This document shows, piece by piece, positions 43,039 to 52,738 of a stretch of 64,000 nucleotides of DNA (positions are counted from its first letter, which is position 1; each line of letters opens with the position of its first letter). The DNA is taken from the NCBI RefSeq assembly GCF_015355755.1, contig NZ_JACVEE010000006.1, forward strand, positions 1 through 64,000, read 5' to 3'. Source of the stretch: Nocardia sp. XZ_19_385 (GTDB lineage: Bacteria; Actinomycetota; Actinomycetes; Mycobacteriales; Mycobacteriaceae). The notes beneath the pieces were generated by a model. That model had not been told where the DNA came from, ran no database searches, and saw nothing but the letters and a program-made list of their open reading frames with translations. The translations under genes were made by a program, and so were the position numbers.

Positions 43039-44451
43039 ATGGACGTCACCGACCCTCGAACCGTGCACGGCACTCCTGATGCCGGGACCGCGAACAGCTG
43101 GGGACAGCGGCTGCGGGGCTATCGCCGCGCTCAATTAGGGCTCAGTCGTGCGGATTTCGCCGAGTTGATCAACGATCGAGCTCGCCGCGACAACATCAAT
43201 GTCGCCTGTTCGGAACGGCACGTCGCACGCTGGGAACTCGGAGAGGTCCGGCGGCCGAGCAAGACCTATCGGACGCTGCTGATCGCGCTCGGTGCACCGG
43301 TTCCGGAAACCGAGGCGCCATCCTCGGCCTCGAATGTCAGGCCCGTCCGCGACGTGGCGCCCTGGTCCGCGGGTGCGACTCTGCTGGAAGCCCTCGCGAC
43401 CGCCGTCGTCGGTTCTCCTGACATCCTGACACCATGGTTGCCGGCACTCGATGGACCCGAAATGCCATGCGACACAGATAAACTTGATCTTGCTTTCGTA
43501 TGCCGCGCCACGGCGGAATTACGCGAACTCGACCAGCGGCACGGTGGCGGTGCAGTCGCCTACCCGGCAATCGGCCTTCTGAAATCGACGACCGCGCTGC
43601 TGGCCCGGCACCGTGGACAGGCACTCGCGCATTCGCTGCTGGTCGCCGCCGCCGACTTGGCCCGGTTGATCGGGTGGGCCTACCACGACATCGGTGATCA
43701 GCATCGCGCCCGCCAATACGCCGCAATGGCACTGGTTTCCGCGCGGCGAGCCGGGGCGGACAGCCTGGTCGCGTCGACGCTCTACGTTCTGGGGCGGATC
43801 AGCTTGATCGAGCGTGACCCGCGCGCCGCACTGCGTATGTTCCAACTCGGGCAACTGCCTGCCCAAGATGCCGCCGGCGGCGCGGAATCCGCCCGTTTGT
43901 ATACCAATGAAGCGTGGGCACACGCGATGATGGGCGACGCCGGCCGGATGCAGACCGCGCTCTCGCGCGCCGAAGAAGAAATAGCCCGGGCCGGAGATCT
44001 CATCGATCCGTGGACCCGGGTGTTCTTGACCCCCGGCGAGTTCGCCGGCATGCAGTCGGTGATCTACAACGAGTACGCCCTGACAGCCAGCGGGCGGACC
44101 GCCGAGCACTACACCGTCGCGGCCGTCGACGCCGCGCGAACCTCGTTGGCCGCGTCCGCGGGAGCACGACCGGCCCGCAGCATTCTGTTCGACAACATCA
44201 CCGTCGCCACAGGCACTTTCCGCCTCGGCCAGATCGACGATGCGGTGTCGTTCGCGACAACCTCCCTGGAAATGACCAGCCAAATCGACAGCGGACGAGT
44301 CGGCGACCGACTTCGGCAGCTGGTGCACTCCGCGACCCTCGCGACCGCACGCTCCGATGTCCGTGACATGTGCCATGCCATCCGCCGGGCGGCCCGCACC
44401 ACCCGGCGCACTCCGCGCCCGCCGAGCGAGTACCGGCTGGTGACCGCCTAG
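43039..44451 (+). CDS. XRE regulator with TPR-like domain
   Basis: A 470-residue protein from ATG 43039 (a GTG 43027 is an alternative). The N-terminal XRE helix-turn-helix is QRLRGYRRAQLGLSRADFAE then ERHVARWELGEVRRPS. The rest is helical, with repeats such as ADSLVASTLYVLGRISLIER and RTSLAASAGARPARSILFDN. Long actinobacterial XRE-TPR proteins of this type sense signals, including peptides in some groups, but no ligand is known. Divergent from the Scr1-type regulator, and followed by a DUF4254 gene. Confidence 0.85.
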   Translation: MDVTDPRTVHGTPDAGTANSWGQRLRGYRRAQLGLSRADFAELINDRARRDNINVACSERHVARWELGEVRRPSKTYRTLLIALGAPVPETEAPSSASNVRPVRDVAPWSAGATLLEALATAVVGSPDILTPWLPALDGPEMPCDTDKLDLAFVCRATAELRELDQRHGGGAVAYPAIGLLKSTTALLARHRGQALAHSLLVAAADLARLIGWAYHDIGDQHRARQYAAMALVSARRAGADSLVASTLYVLGRISLIERDPRAALRMFQLGQLPAQDAAGGAESARLYTNEAWAHAMMGDAGRMQTALSRAEEEIARAGDLIDPWTRVFLTPGEFAGMQSVIYNEYALTASGRTAEHYTVAAVDAARTSLAASAGARPARSILFDNITVATGTFRLGQIDDAVSFATTSLEMTSQIDSGRVGDRLRQLVHSATLATARSDVRDMCHAIRRAARTTRRTPRPPSEYRLVTA

Positions 44452-44627
44452 CGATGCGGGGCGGACGTTCGGTCGATGTCATGCCCGGACAACATTGCGC
44501 TCACATCTGCCCTGTCGAATGTCATTGTCGCAGAACTCATTTGACGTTTAAATCGAGATATGAATCGCACCACCCCGAGAAGTGGCCACCGGAACTCGGA
44601 CAGGCCTCGACGCGTCATATGTGTGTG

Positions 44628-45170
44628 ATGGGCGACGTGAAGCAGGCCGGCGTCTCCCCCACTACGCCTGGGCACCGCGCCCTGGACGGAGTCCGGAATC
44701 GCACCGCGGCGGGATTGCTGGAAGCTCGCCATTTACTACTCGCCGTCGCCGGAAACCTGCAAGGCGATTCCCCGTTGATCGGGTGGGCACGCGAACTGGC
44801 CGATCTACATGCAACGCTGGTCACCGCGGCGGTATCGACCACCCGCCGGCCGGCCGACTTCGACGCCACCGCCACCTACGGCCAGATCAGCGCCATCATC
44901 GGACTGATCGACGAGTGGTCGGCCTGCCATCTGCCCCGCCCCGCCTTCGGCCGCCGCCACACCCATTCCCTCGGCGAGGTGATCAGTCACGTAGCCGGCA
45001 CCTACGCCCATGTTCAGTGGACACTGCGCCACGCCGAGAGTGCCGAACAGCAGCACCATGCCACCCTGCGGTTTGCTCAGGTCCAGGAAGGCTATGCCGG
45101 TCTCGTCGACGAGATTCGAGCACTGCGCGTCGTATTACCCCTGGGCGAGGGCAGCCGACCGGCGCGGTAG
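44628..45170 (+). CDS. DUF4254 family protein
   Basis: A 180-residue helical protein; start ATG 44628 (or ATG 44619). The family pattern is visible in ARELADLHATLVTAAVSTTR, TYGQISAIIGLIDEWSACHL, PRPAFGRRHTHSLGEVISHV and the tail QEGYAGLVDEIRALRVVLPL. DUF4254 proteins are common in Nocardia and Streptomyces and often lie next to XRE or Scr1-type regulators; function unknown. Its last 36 bp overlap the end of the convergent MFS gene. Confidence 0.8.
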   Translation: MGDVKQAGVSPTTPGHRALDGVRNRTAAGLLEARHLLLAVAGNLQGDSPLIGWARELADLHATLVTAAVSTTRRPADFDATATYGQISAIIGLIDEWSACHLPRPAFGRRHTHSLGEVISHVAGTYAHVQWTLRHAESAEQQHHATLRFAQVQEGYAGLVDEIRALRVVLPLGEGSRPAR

Positions 45171-46610
45171 CAGCAGGGCCGGAATCAACGCGAGCGCGAT
45201 CACGACCGGAGCGATCAGGTAGGTGTGCTGGAACGCCTCGGCCAGCGCGGGAGCGAGCTCGGCGCGCTGCGCCGGAGCCATGCCATGCAGCGCTTGCAGC
45301 CCGCCGGTCACCGGGAGCAGTGCGCCCAGCACGACCGAGGACACCGCGGTGCCGATTGCCAGGGCAGTGGTGCTGATCATGTTCAGCACCGTCGATCCCG
45401 CCGGCTGATCCGCCCGGCTCAGCGACCGGGTAGCGGTGGTCATGACCGGCATCATGGTGCCGCCGCCACCGGCGCCCATGAGCAGCATGCTCGCGCCGAG
45501 CGCCCAGTACGACGCGTCCGCGTCCAGCTGGACGATGAACAGCACGAAACCGGTGAGCGCCACCGTGATCGACACCGGCAGGTAGCGGCCGGGCGGAATC
45601 CGATCAATCAACCGGCCCGCCACCTGCATGGTCAGGCCGGAGGCCAGCGCGAACGGGATACCCAACGCGCCTGCCACCAACGCCGATTCGCCACGAACCA
45701 CCTGAAAATACAAGGGCAGCAGCAGCATTGAACCGAAGTATCCGCTAGCGAACAGAGCCAGCAGCAGCGCGGCGGGGCCGCTGACCCGGTTGCCCAGCAC
45801 CCGCAGATTCAGCAGCGGTTGCGCGGTGGTCAGCGACCGGCGCACGAAGGCGGCGATGAGCCCCGCCCCGGCCAGCAGCGGGACCAGCACGGCGGGCGTG
45901 GCGAATCCGGCCTGCTCACCCGCAGCGGTCACCCCGTAGATCAGCAGGGCCAGGCCGGGCGACATCAACAGGAGCCCGGGCACGTCGAGCGCGTGCCGCG
46001 GTTCCGGCAGATCGGCGGGCACGATCCGAGCGGCCAGGACCAGCACCAGCGCACCCATCGGCAGATTGATGAAGAACATCCACCGCCACGACACCGCGTC
46101 GATCAGGTAGCCGCCGATCACGGGCCCAAGCAGCGGGCCGACCAGAATTGCCAGACCCAGGGTGCTCATCAGCCGGCCGAGCCCATCCGGCCCGGCCGCG
46201 CGCAGCAGGATCGTCATCGCGACCGGCATGAGCAACCCGCCGCTGGCGCCCTGCACGACTCGGAAAGCGATGAGCGACTCCAGGTTCCAGGCCAACCCGG
46301 CCAGCATCGAGCCGACCGCGAAGGCCGCGACCGCGGTCAGGTACAGCCGTTTGGCGCCGAACCGGCCGATCAGCCACGCCGAGGCCGGCACCACGGCGCC
46401 GAGCGCGAGCGAATAGCCGGTCGCCACCCACTGGATGGAGTTCAGGCCCGCGTCGAATTGCGCGGACAGCGTGTTGATCGAGACATTGACGATGGTCTGG
46501 TCCAGTGTGGCCATGATCGTGCCGAGCACCAGCACCAGGACGATCGTCATCGGGTTGCGGGCGGTGACCGGCGACGCGGGAGCCGTTGCGGTAGTGGTCA
46601 CGGCCCTCAC
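45135..46610 (-). CDS. MFS transporter, DHA2 (EmrB-type) exporter
   Basis: A 491-residue 14-helix exporter from GTG 46610, whose GTGA overlaps the stop of the FMN reductase gene. Seen: VLGTIMATLDQTIVNVSINT at helix 1, ATGYSLALGAVVPASAWLIG, FRVVQGASGGLLMPVAMTIL and LLGPVIGGYLIDAVSWRWMF (motif C of antiporters). Drug or toxic-compound export is the usual role. The coupling to a flavin reductase repeats the pairing at 16.1-18.2 kb. Confidence 0.93.
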   Translation of the reverse strand: MRAVTTTATAPASPVTARNPMTIVLVLVLGTIMATLDQTIVNVSINTLSAQFDAGLNSIQWVATGYSLALGAVVPASAWLIGRFGAKRLYLTAVAAFAVGSMLAGLAWNLESLIAFRVVQGASGGLLMPVAMTILLRAAGPDGLGRLMSTLGLAILVGPLLGPVIGGYLIDAVSWRWMFFINLPMGALVLVLAARIVPADLPEPRHALDVPGLLLMSPGLALLIYGVTAAGEQAGFATPAVLVPLLAGAGLIAAFVRRSLTTAQPLLNLRVLGNRVSGPAALLLALFASGYFGSMLLLPLYFQVVRGESALVAGALGIPFALASGLTMQVAGRLIDRIPPGRYLPVSITVALTGFVLFIVQLDADASYWALGASMLLMGAGGGGTMMPVMTTATRSLSRADQPAGSTVLNMISTTALAIGTAVSSVVLGALLPVTGGLQALHGMAPAQRAELAPALAEAFQHTYLIAPVVIALALIPALLLPRRSAALAQG

Positions 46611-47224
46611 GCCCCGTACGGGTTGGCGGCACGGGCGGTGCGCAATGCCTCACCCCACCAAGTCAATTGCTTCAGCAGGGCCTTGGTGGCGGTGACCGCG
46701 TCGGTCGGTTCGGCCAGCTCACCCGCGTCGTCGAAGCGGCGCCACGGGTTCGCGAAGCTGACGGTGTCGCGGATGGTGACCGCGTGCAGTTCGGCGAAGA
46801 CCGGCCGCAGGTGTTCCACCGCGCGCAGACCACCGGAGATGCCGCCGTAGGAGACGAAACCCACCGGCTTGGCCTGCCATTCGACGTGATGTTCGTCGAT
46901 CAGGTTCTTCAGCGCGCCCGGGTAGCTGTGGTTGTACTCGGGCGTCACCACCACGAATGCGTCAGCGCGGGAGAGCTTTTCGGTGGTCTCCGCCCGTGAC
47001 GGGTGCTCGGTGACCGCACCGAAGGCGTGCGGCAGCGCGACCTGCAAGGTATCGACGATCTCGACCTCGAGGGTGTCGTGGCGCCGAAGCTGACCGACGA
47101 ACCAGTCCGCGATGGTCGTGCCGAACCGGCCCTCCCGGGTGCTGCCGACGACGACCGCGACCCGCAGCGGAGCCGTGACCCGATCGTGTTGCGGCCCTTC
47201 GGTATTGACGTGCCAGTTGCTCAT
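46607..47224 (-). CDS. NADPH-dependent FMN reductase family protein
   Basis: A 205-residue flavodoxin-like reductase from ATG 47224, preceded by AGAGGGAGGG. FMN loop VAVVVGSTREGRFGTTIADW, second loop VVVTPEYNHSYPGALKNLID, and the following GKPVGFV-type stretch AKPVGFVSYGGISGGLRAVE. These are the canonical motifs of the NADPH_red family. Coupled to the MFS exporter gene, so reduction and export of the same redox-active compound is a plausible joint role. Confidence 0.9.
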   Translation of the reverse strand: MSNWHVNTEGPQHDRVTAPLRVAVVVGSTREGRFGTTIADWFVGQLRRHDTLEVEIVDTLQVALPHAFGAVTEHPSRAETTEKLSRADAFVVVTPEYNHSYPGALKNLIDEHHVEWQAKPVGFVSYGGISGGLRAVEHLRPVFAELHAVTIRDTVSFANPWRRFDDAGELAEPTDAVTATKALLKQLTWWGEALRTARAANPYGA

Positions 47225-48135
47225 GAGGCCCTCCCTCTGGACGATCGCACCAGCGTTGGCGCTGTCCAAAGCCTCCAACCTCAACCAATCTTCGGGTCAA
47301 CCCCCTGTGATCGAGGCGACAGCACCGCAGAGCTCGACCAACTGGTGGTCGCCCACGTGCTGCCCGAGCCCCCGAAAATCGGCACGTGCGGATGTTCGAT
47401 CTGTGAATGGCCCGCAGTGTGATGTATGCAAATCGGGCACTTTTCGGCCGCCGGTGACCGAAATCGCCCAAACGGCGCGAATTTTGCACGTTTTGCATAC
47501 TCCGTCGGCACGTGCGTGCGTGCACGAGATGGCCTGTCGGGTTTGTCGAACCCCTGCACCGCGGCATTTGCGGACGTGCTCGCCGGGTGCGGTGGCGCGG
47601 TGGTTCAATCGCTCGATGCGTGGTGACGAGATCATCGGTCAGTGGAGCGTGGAGGCCGGGTATCACAGCTCGACGGAGGATGAGCAGTTCGTCTTCTGGG
47701 TGCCTTGGCGGCGCGCGCCGACGCTCCGTTCGGCATGCTGGTGCCTTCACTGGCGGCTGTGATGCGTTCGGCCCATTGATCTTCCGCGAGCCGCGCTTAC
47801 CGCTTCGCACCGCGCGGGTCGCGGCAATAGCGGACGTTCGCAAGATCGACTTTGTGGCTTACCGGCAAGCGCCTCGAGCGGTCGCGCCGCGGCGGTTCGG
47901 TGCGTTCTCGATGAGTCGCACTCGGCTGCCGGATCACTGCGGTTGCCGGACGCTGAAGCACAGAACCCACACTATTGGCGGTATCAACCAGTCCTGATAT
48001 GACTTGTTCAGCAGTCGTATTCGCCGAAAAACGTTGTGACCAGTAGCGATAGGATCACTTCGTCTTGGCGGATCCTACCCGCCGCCGGAAAGAGCACTCC
48101 AAGATCGATCCGTACTCAGGTGGGTTTCGGGTGGA
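47225..48135. other. Gene-poor kilobase
   Basis: No gene with both a ribosome binding site and family character. The only protein-like stretch is a short frame at 47616-47762. Many ATGCAAA/TTTTGCA-like AT-rich blocks lie at 47420-47510. It reads as accessory or decaying DNA. Confidence 0.45.
47616..47762 (+). pseudogene. Possible remnant of a small gene
   Basis: ATG 47616 gives MRGDEIIGQWSVEAGYHSST followed by EDEQFVFWVPW, which looks like a genuine N-terminus, then runs out of register and stops after 48 codons. A neighbouring frame continues with protein-like residues (PLIFREPRLPLRTARVAAI). Probably a frameshifted relic. I do not recognise the family. Confidence 0.3.
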
Positions 48136-48183
48136 GCGGCGGCGGAGCGGGTTCGAGCAGGTAGGAACTCGCTCCGCCGCCGC
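48136..48183 (-). terminator. Hairpin after the Pro/Thr-rich secreted protein gene
   Basis: 14-bp perfect arms GCGGCGGCGGAGCG / CGCTCCGCCGCCGC with a 20-base loop, 10 bp downstream of the stop codon. Confidence 0.8.
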
Positions 48184-48193
48184 GGTTAGATCG

Positions 48194-48898
48194 CTAGCAC
48201 GCCCACGGTTGGCAGGGCTTGGTCGTCTCGGTGGGCGGGGTCGGCTCCGGCTTGATGGTTGTGGTCGGCGGGGTCGCGGTTGTGGTGGGCGCGGGGCACG
48301 ACCACGGCGTGCACGTCGACGGCGGCGACGTGGGACTGGTCGGCGGGCAGTTCCACGGGTTGCATGGCGGGGTGGTCGTGGTCGGCGGGGTGGGCTCGGG
48401 TTTGATCGTCGTGGTCGGCGACGGCGTCGTCGTCGGCGGTTCCGTTGTGGTCGGCGACGGTGTGTAGGTCGAACCCGGGAGAACTTCGACGACCACGCTG
48501 GCTACCTCGGATTGGTAGCTGCCGCCGCGGACGATGAGCGAGATGGTGTGGATCCCGGGGACAGTCGGAGTCCATTGGGCGCTGGCCGTCGCTTCGGGGA
48601 AGTCGCCGGTGCCGTAGCCGGTGGCGATCAGCTGCCGGGTGCCGCTGCTGCCGCTTACTTGGTCGAAGAAGAGCGCCGAGTATCCCGGCTGCACCACGAG
48701 ACCCGTCAATGTGTAGGTGCTGTGCGTGTAATGCGAATCATCGGAAACTCTGAGGGCCTTGTTGAAGCTGATGATGTCTGCCGTGGCGGTCGGCACCGAA
48801 TTCGGCAATGCCGCCGCCCCCAGACCGATGGCCGCCAAACCAGCCAAGGCGGCGACGAGTCGAATGACGCGTGTGCGAATCAACTTGATACTCCCCAC
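48194..48898 (-). CDS. Secreted Ig-like protein with Pro/Thr-rich, Cys-bearing tail
   Basis: A 234-residue protein. Signal peptide IRLVAALAGLAAIGLGAAAL, then a beta-rich domain (residues 40-145: HSTYTLTGLVVQPGYSALFF, SAQWTPTVPGIHTISLIVRG). The tail is Thr/Pro/Glu-rich with four Cys in the repeated pattern CNPWNC, CTPWSC, CQPWAC. The domain resembles that of the secreted protein at 18809-19261. GTG 48898 is used; TTG 48883 with GGGGAG ahead is a credible alternative. The tail may span the wall. Confidence 0.7.
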   Translation of the reverse strand: MGSIKLIRTRVIRLVAALAGLAAIGLGAAALPNSVPTATADIISFNKALRVSDDSHYTHSTYTLTGLVVQPGYSALFFDQVSGSSGTRQLIATGYGTGDFPEATASAQWTPTVPGIHTISLIVRGGSYQSEVASVVVEVLPGSTYTPSPTTTEPPTTTPSPTTTIKPEPTPPTTTTPPCNPWNCPPTSPTSPPSTCTPWSCPAPTTTATPPTTTIKPEPTPPTETTKPCQPWAC

Positions 48899-49365
48899 AT
48901 CTCACTCGCGACTGCGAACCGCAGTGCGCGTAAGGCACCGTATCGATCACCTCACCGAACCGGCAATACCCGTTGGCGCGACGTGACCGACCCCTTGGCG
49001 GCCACCACCAATCACGCTGCTGACCTTGGCAAACGGACAGGAATCAAGCGCGAATCCCTCGTTTGGCTCAGCTCGGATATCGGACGCCGTAACCTCATCC
49101 AGCGCAGCGGGGATTCACAGCGTGGCGCGAACATCGGGTCAACTACACAGAGTGCCGCCGACTGCAAGATGCACTCACCCGAATCGCTTCGAAAACGCAT
49201 GCGCGTCTTAATGTTTCGGACAACCGCAGCGCGGGCCCAGAAAATCGGCGCTTAGCCTGATACCCGGGTATCACAAGACGGCGCACCGGTTTGGCTCTCG
49301 GGGCTGAGGCGTATCCGTGCCAGGCCCTCCTAGCATAAAGTCCTGCCAATCCGTGGGAGAACGAA
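48899..49365. other. Intergenic stretch, no gene seen
   Basis: About 465 bases between divergent secreted-protein and hydrolase genes. One frame is open through it but lacks protein character. It contains both promoters. Confidence 0.4.
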
Positions 49366-50508
49366 ATGCGCAGGCACACCCATGTTTTCGGCGCTGTATG
49401 CGCCACAGCCGCACTGACGCTGAGCGCATGCGGCACCGGGGACGACGCGGATACCGCGGCCCCGCCCAGCTATAGCGACACACGAAACACGCTGCAGCGC
49501 TTGACGACCGCAGACGGCGCACCGGGCGCTCTGCTCGAAGTGCGCGACGCGCATGGTCGGACAGTACTGACCAGCGGTGTCGCCGACATCGGCACACGAG
49601 CGCCGATGGCCGGGGACAGCCGGTTCCGCATCGGCAGCATGACCAAAACGTTCGTGGCTACCGTGGTGCTGCAACTGGTGAGTGAGCAGCGGGTGGCACT
49701 CGACGCCCCGATTGCGCAGTACCTGCCCGGAATGATCCAGGGAAACGGCCATGACGGGCATGCCATCACGGTGCGGCAGCTGCTCCAGCACACCAGCGGG
49801 CTGCCCGACTACTTGAACTACCTGCCCCTGGAGCAGGTCATGAAAGATACACTGACACAATATGATCCACTGGAACTAGTACAACTTGCGCTGGCCCAGC
49901 CGCCGTTGTTCGCGCCGGGCACCGGCTGGGAGTACTCCAATACCGATTACCTGCTGGCCGGGATGCTCATCGAGAAGGCCACCGGCCGGCCGTACGCGGA
50001 AGCGGTGGAGCAGCGCATCATTGCGCCACTCGGCCTGCGCGACACTTTCGTGCCCGGGAACGAACCGAGCATCCCGGGCGTCCACGCGCAGGGTTACGGC
50101 AAGCTGGGAGATTCCGCACCCCTCGACGTCTCCGAGGTCAACCCGTCGATCGCGGGCGCCGCCGGGGCGATGATCTCCACCGCAGCGGATTTGAATGAGT
50201 TTTTCCTCGCCCTCGTGAGCGGTCGCCTGCTGTCCCCGCCCGAACGCGAGGCGATGATGATGACTCGGCCGCTCGGCAATTCATACCAGGATGCCTACGG
50301 ACTGGGTTTGCAGAGCACGCCGCTGCCGTGCGGTGGCTTGTACTGGGGACACGACGGCGGCATCCTGGGCTTCCAGACGATGGGCGCGACCACGACCGAC
50401 GGCCGCAGCGCCACCGTGATGGCCAACCTCTACCCCGGCGAAAGCGACGCACAGGACGCCGATATCCGCACCGCTCTCACGACGGCGTTGTGCGCCTCGG
50501 CAACCTGA
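49366..50508 (+). CDS. Beta-lactamase-fold serine hydrolase lipoprotein (D-Ala-D-Ala carboxypeptidase-like)
   Basis: A 380-residue lipoprotein from ATG 49366. Lipobox ALTLSAC (Cys22). The class C beta-lactamase/DD-peptidase motifs are all present: SxxK as RIGSMTKTFVATVV, YxN as GWEYSNTDYLLAG, and HxG as YWGHDGGILGFQTMG. It probably trims or edits peptidoglycan, or hydrolyses a beta-lactam. It stands alone, upstream of the SUKH operon by 91 bp on the same strand. Confidence 0.92.
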   Translation: MRRHTHVFGAVCATAALTLSACGTGDDADTAAPPSYSDTRNTLQRLTTADGAPGALLEVRDAHGRTVLTSGVADIGTRAPMAGDSRFRIGSMTKTFVATVVLQLVSEQRVALDAPIAQYLPGMIQGNGHDGHAITVRQLLQHTSGLPDYLNYLPLEQVMKDTLTQYDPLELVQLALAQPPLFAPGTGWEYSNTDYLLAGMLIEKATGRPYAEAVEQRIIAPLGLRDTFVPGNEPSIPGVHAQGYGKLGDSAPLDVSEVNPSIAGAAGAMISTAADLNEFFLALVSGRLLSPPEREAMMMTRPLGNSYQDAYGLGLQSTPLPCGGLYWGHDGGILGFQTMGATTTDGRSATVMANLYPGESDAQDADIRTALTTALCASAT

Positions 50509-50599
50509 CGGTTGTGTGATGGAATGAGGAGGTCAGATACCCTACGGCGGCCATCCTCGCCGGACGGCTGGGATTTCGGTAACTGAGGGGGAGCGCCCA

Positions 50600-52738
50600 G
50601 TGGGTGAACCAGTGGGTCTGGCCGCGTGGCAAGAACTCATCGACCGATTCATCGAGCAGCGCGAGCGGTACGCACCGACCGGTGGTGGACCATTCACGTT
50701 CCCGAACCCCGGCGCCGAGGAAGCACAGCTCCGTGCGGCCGAGGCACGACTCGGTGACGCGCTCGATCCGCAGCATCGGGAGCTTCTTTCCGTGGCCAAC
50801 GGCTGGGATCGGTACCTGGGCACCTCGGGCCTGCTCGGCACCGATGATCTCGGGGCCGGTCCGCGCTGGGCGGGCGGACTGGACGAGGCCGATCGATGGT
50901 TCCGGCAAAGCCGGACCGGCGCGGAATTGGGTGTCGCGAATGAACCGGCCGCCTTCCGGATGATCGGCGATCACGAGCCGGGTAACAGCGGCAGCAGTAT
51001 CTACCTGTATGTCGGAGACGAGCCCGCGGTCGCAACGGGCACGACCGTCGGCTTGCCGGAGAAGTTGCCCTACCCGGATCTATATTCGTACCTGCGCACC
51101 CAGCTCACCGGTCTGCACGCCGCGGTGCCGGGGCCGGCACTGTGGTCCGGCCCGATTGCGGAGACCGTCGCCGCGCTGGCTGCCGTGCCCGCCGATGTTC
51201 TCGTCGACACCATCGCCGACACCCTCGAACCGTGGTGGCGCCGCGGCACCTGCGCGAAGGCCCTGACCGGGCGAATGTCTCCGTCGCGGGCCGCGCGGTT
51301 GTTCGAACTCCTCCGAGCAAACCCGTCGCGGAGCGGTCCCGCAGGGGCGATCCTCGAGCTGCTGGTCGCCACCGACGGGCCGCACACCGACGCGTTGCTT
51401 TCGTGGCTGCGTTCCAAGCCGCAGTCGAAGTACGGGCTGCTGGATCCGGCAATACTGCGTGCCCGGGGGCAACTGGGCGATCTCACTGCGGCGGACGAGG
51501 CCATCGAGATGGCGGCCTACAAAGACGCCCGCCGCCGCGAAGTCGGTGCGCAAGCCGTCGATTCGCTGATCGAGGCGCATGGCCTTCGTGCCGTGGCTGG
51601 AGTCGGTTCCGCCCGCGAGCTCATGACGACCGCCGCCACCGTGGACCGGCGCCTGCTCGGTGTGCGCCTCCAGCAGCGCAGCGGCGGCGATCTCACCGCC
51701 GCGCTGGCCGATCCGGAAATCAGGGTCGCCCGCCTGGCCTACGAGGGGCTCAAAGACGATCCGGCCTCGGCATCCACCCTGCTGAGGATGGTCGACGAAC
51801 GTGCCCCCGGGCATTTGTGGGCGCTGGCAACCCTTGCCGCACAAGGCCATCCGATCACGGAGCAGTTGACGGCCCTCGGACCGCCACTGATCGAGCTGCC
51901 GGGCCTGCCACCCGATGCCCGCACGGCAGTCCTGCGGATGTGGCCGGCCGGACAACCCGGCGCCCGGCTCGAGGAGATCACCGTCACCGACGGCAGCGGA
52001 GTAATCGATGTCCGCGGAATCGGGCACAGCCTGGACCTTCCGAACGGATGGAGCAGCCACTGCCTGCTGCGGCTGAACGGCCGGGTCACCAACCTCGACA
52101 CCTCGGCGTATGAAGGTTCGGTTGGTCGACTGGTCGCGCACACCCCGAACCGGCCGCCGCGTCCGGAGGCGCTGGCCGCGCTGCGGGATTTGACCGTCAC
52201 CGGGGAGACCATCACACCGCTGCGCGAAGCTCTCCAACCGCTGCTTGGGCTGCTCACACCCGGCCGTTATGAGCTGCGGGGACCCGAGCCCGTGTGGCAG
52301 GCGATTCCGGAGGCGATCACCCGTGGCTGGACAACCATGGCCCGCGCGATAGTGACCGATGTCGAGCCGGAGGAGCCTCAGTCCTGGTACCCCGGCGACT
52401 GGACCTACCTGGTTCCCACCGAGGCCTGGCCGCCCACCGATGAGGTTGTGGTGCAACAGTATCGAGATCTGATCCGCCACGGAGTGCGGCCCGCGATAAT
52501 CGGATTGCGGACCATCAGCCGACGCCAGTGGAGCGGGTTCGTACTCGACGGTCATCACAAACTGCTGGCCTATCTGCACGAAGATATCATTCCCTCGATG
52601 GTGTGGATCACCCGGCTCGACCCGCCCGAAATGACCGCCGCCGAGATTCGCGAGAACTTTCCGGAATTCGCCGCCAACCACGAGCAGTTCCGCAGCCTGC
52701 TCCGAGTGCTCGACGAAATGGAAAGCCGCCCGAGATGA
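50600..52738 (+). CDS. SUKH-HEAT-ParB-like fusion protein
   Basis: A 712-residue protein from GTG 50600, preceded by GGGGGAG. Residues 1-165 are an SMI1/KNR4 (SUKH) domain: EAQLRAAEARLGDALDPQHR, ELLSVANGWDRYLGTSGLLG and HEPGNSGSSIYLYVGDEPAV. Residues 170-430 are HEAT-like helices (LTAALADPEIRVARLAYEGL). The C-terminal part (550-712) has a ParB/sulfiredoxin-like pattern: QQYRDLIRHGVRPAIIGLRT, then FVLDGHHKLLAYLHEDIIPS, whose DGHH resembles nucleotide-binding DGHHR motifs. SUKH proteins are immunity factors for polymorphic toxins. The fusion is not one I know. It overlaps the next gene in an ATGA. Confidence 0.7.
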   Translation: MGEPVGLAAWQELIDRFIEQRERYAPTGGGPFTFPNPGAEEAQLRAAEARLGDALDPQHRELLSVANGWDRYLGTSGLLGTDDLGAGPRWAGGLDEADRWFRQSRTGAELGVANEPAAFRMIGDHEPGNSGSSIYLYVGDEPAVATGTTVGLPEKLPYPDLYSYLRTQLTGLHAAVPGPALWSGPIAETVAALAAVPADVLVDTIADTLEPWWRRGTCAKALTGRMSPSRAARLFELLRANPSRSGPAGAILELLVATDGPHTDALLSWLRSKPQSKYGLLDPAILRARGQLGDLTAADEAIEMAAYKDARRREVGAQAVDSLIEAHGLRAVAGVGSARELMTTAATVDRRLLGVRLQQRSGGDLTAALADPEIRVARLAYEGLKDDPASASTLLRMVDERAPGHLWALATLAAQGHPITEQLTALGPPLIELPGLPPDARTAVLRMWPAGQPGARLEEITVTDGSGVIDVRGIGHSLDLPNGWSSHCLLRLNGRVTNLDTSAYEGSVGRLVAHTPNRPPRPEALAALRDLTVTGETITPLREALQPLLGLLTPGRYELRGPEPVWQAIPEAITRGWTTMARAIVTDVEPEEPQSWYPGDWTYLVPTEAWPPTDEVVVQQYRDLIRHGVRPAIIGLRTISRRQWSGFVLDGHHKLLAYLHEDIIPSMVWITRLDPPEMTAAEIRENFPEFAANHEQFRSLLRVLDEMESRPR

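Noticed and set aside
47430..47510. ATGCAAA...TTTTGCAT inverted repeat
   Set aside because: 7-bp arms about 60 bases apart in an AT-richer block. Too weak for an operator or mobile-element end.
48065..49255. A 396-codon plus-strand frame across the secreted-protein gene
   Set aside because: Arg/Gly low complexity from reading the Pro/Thr-rich gene backwards; no ribosome binding site.
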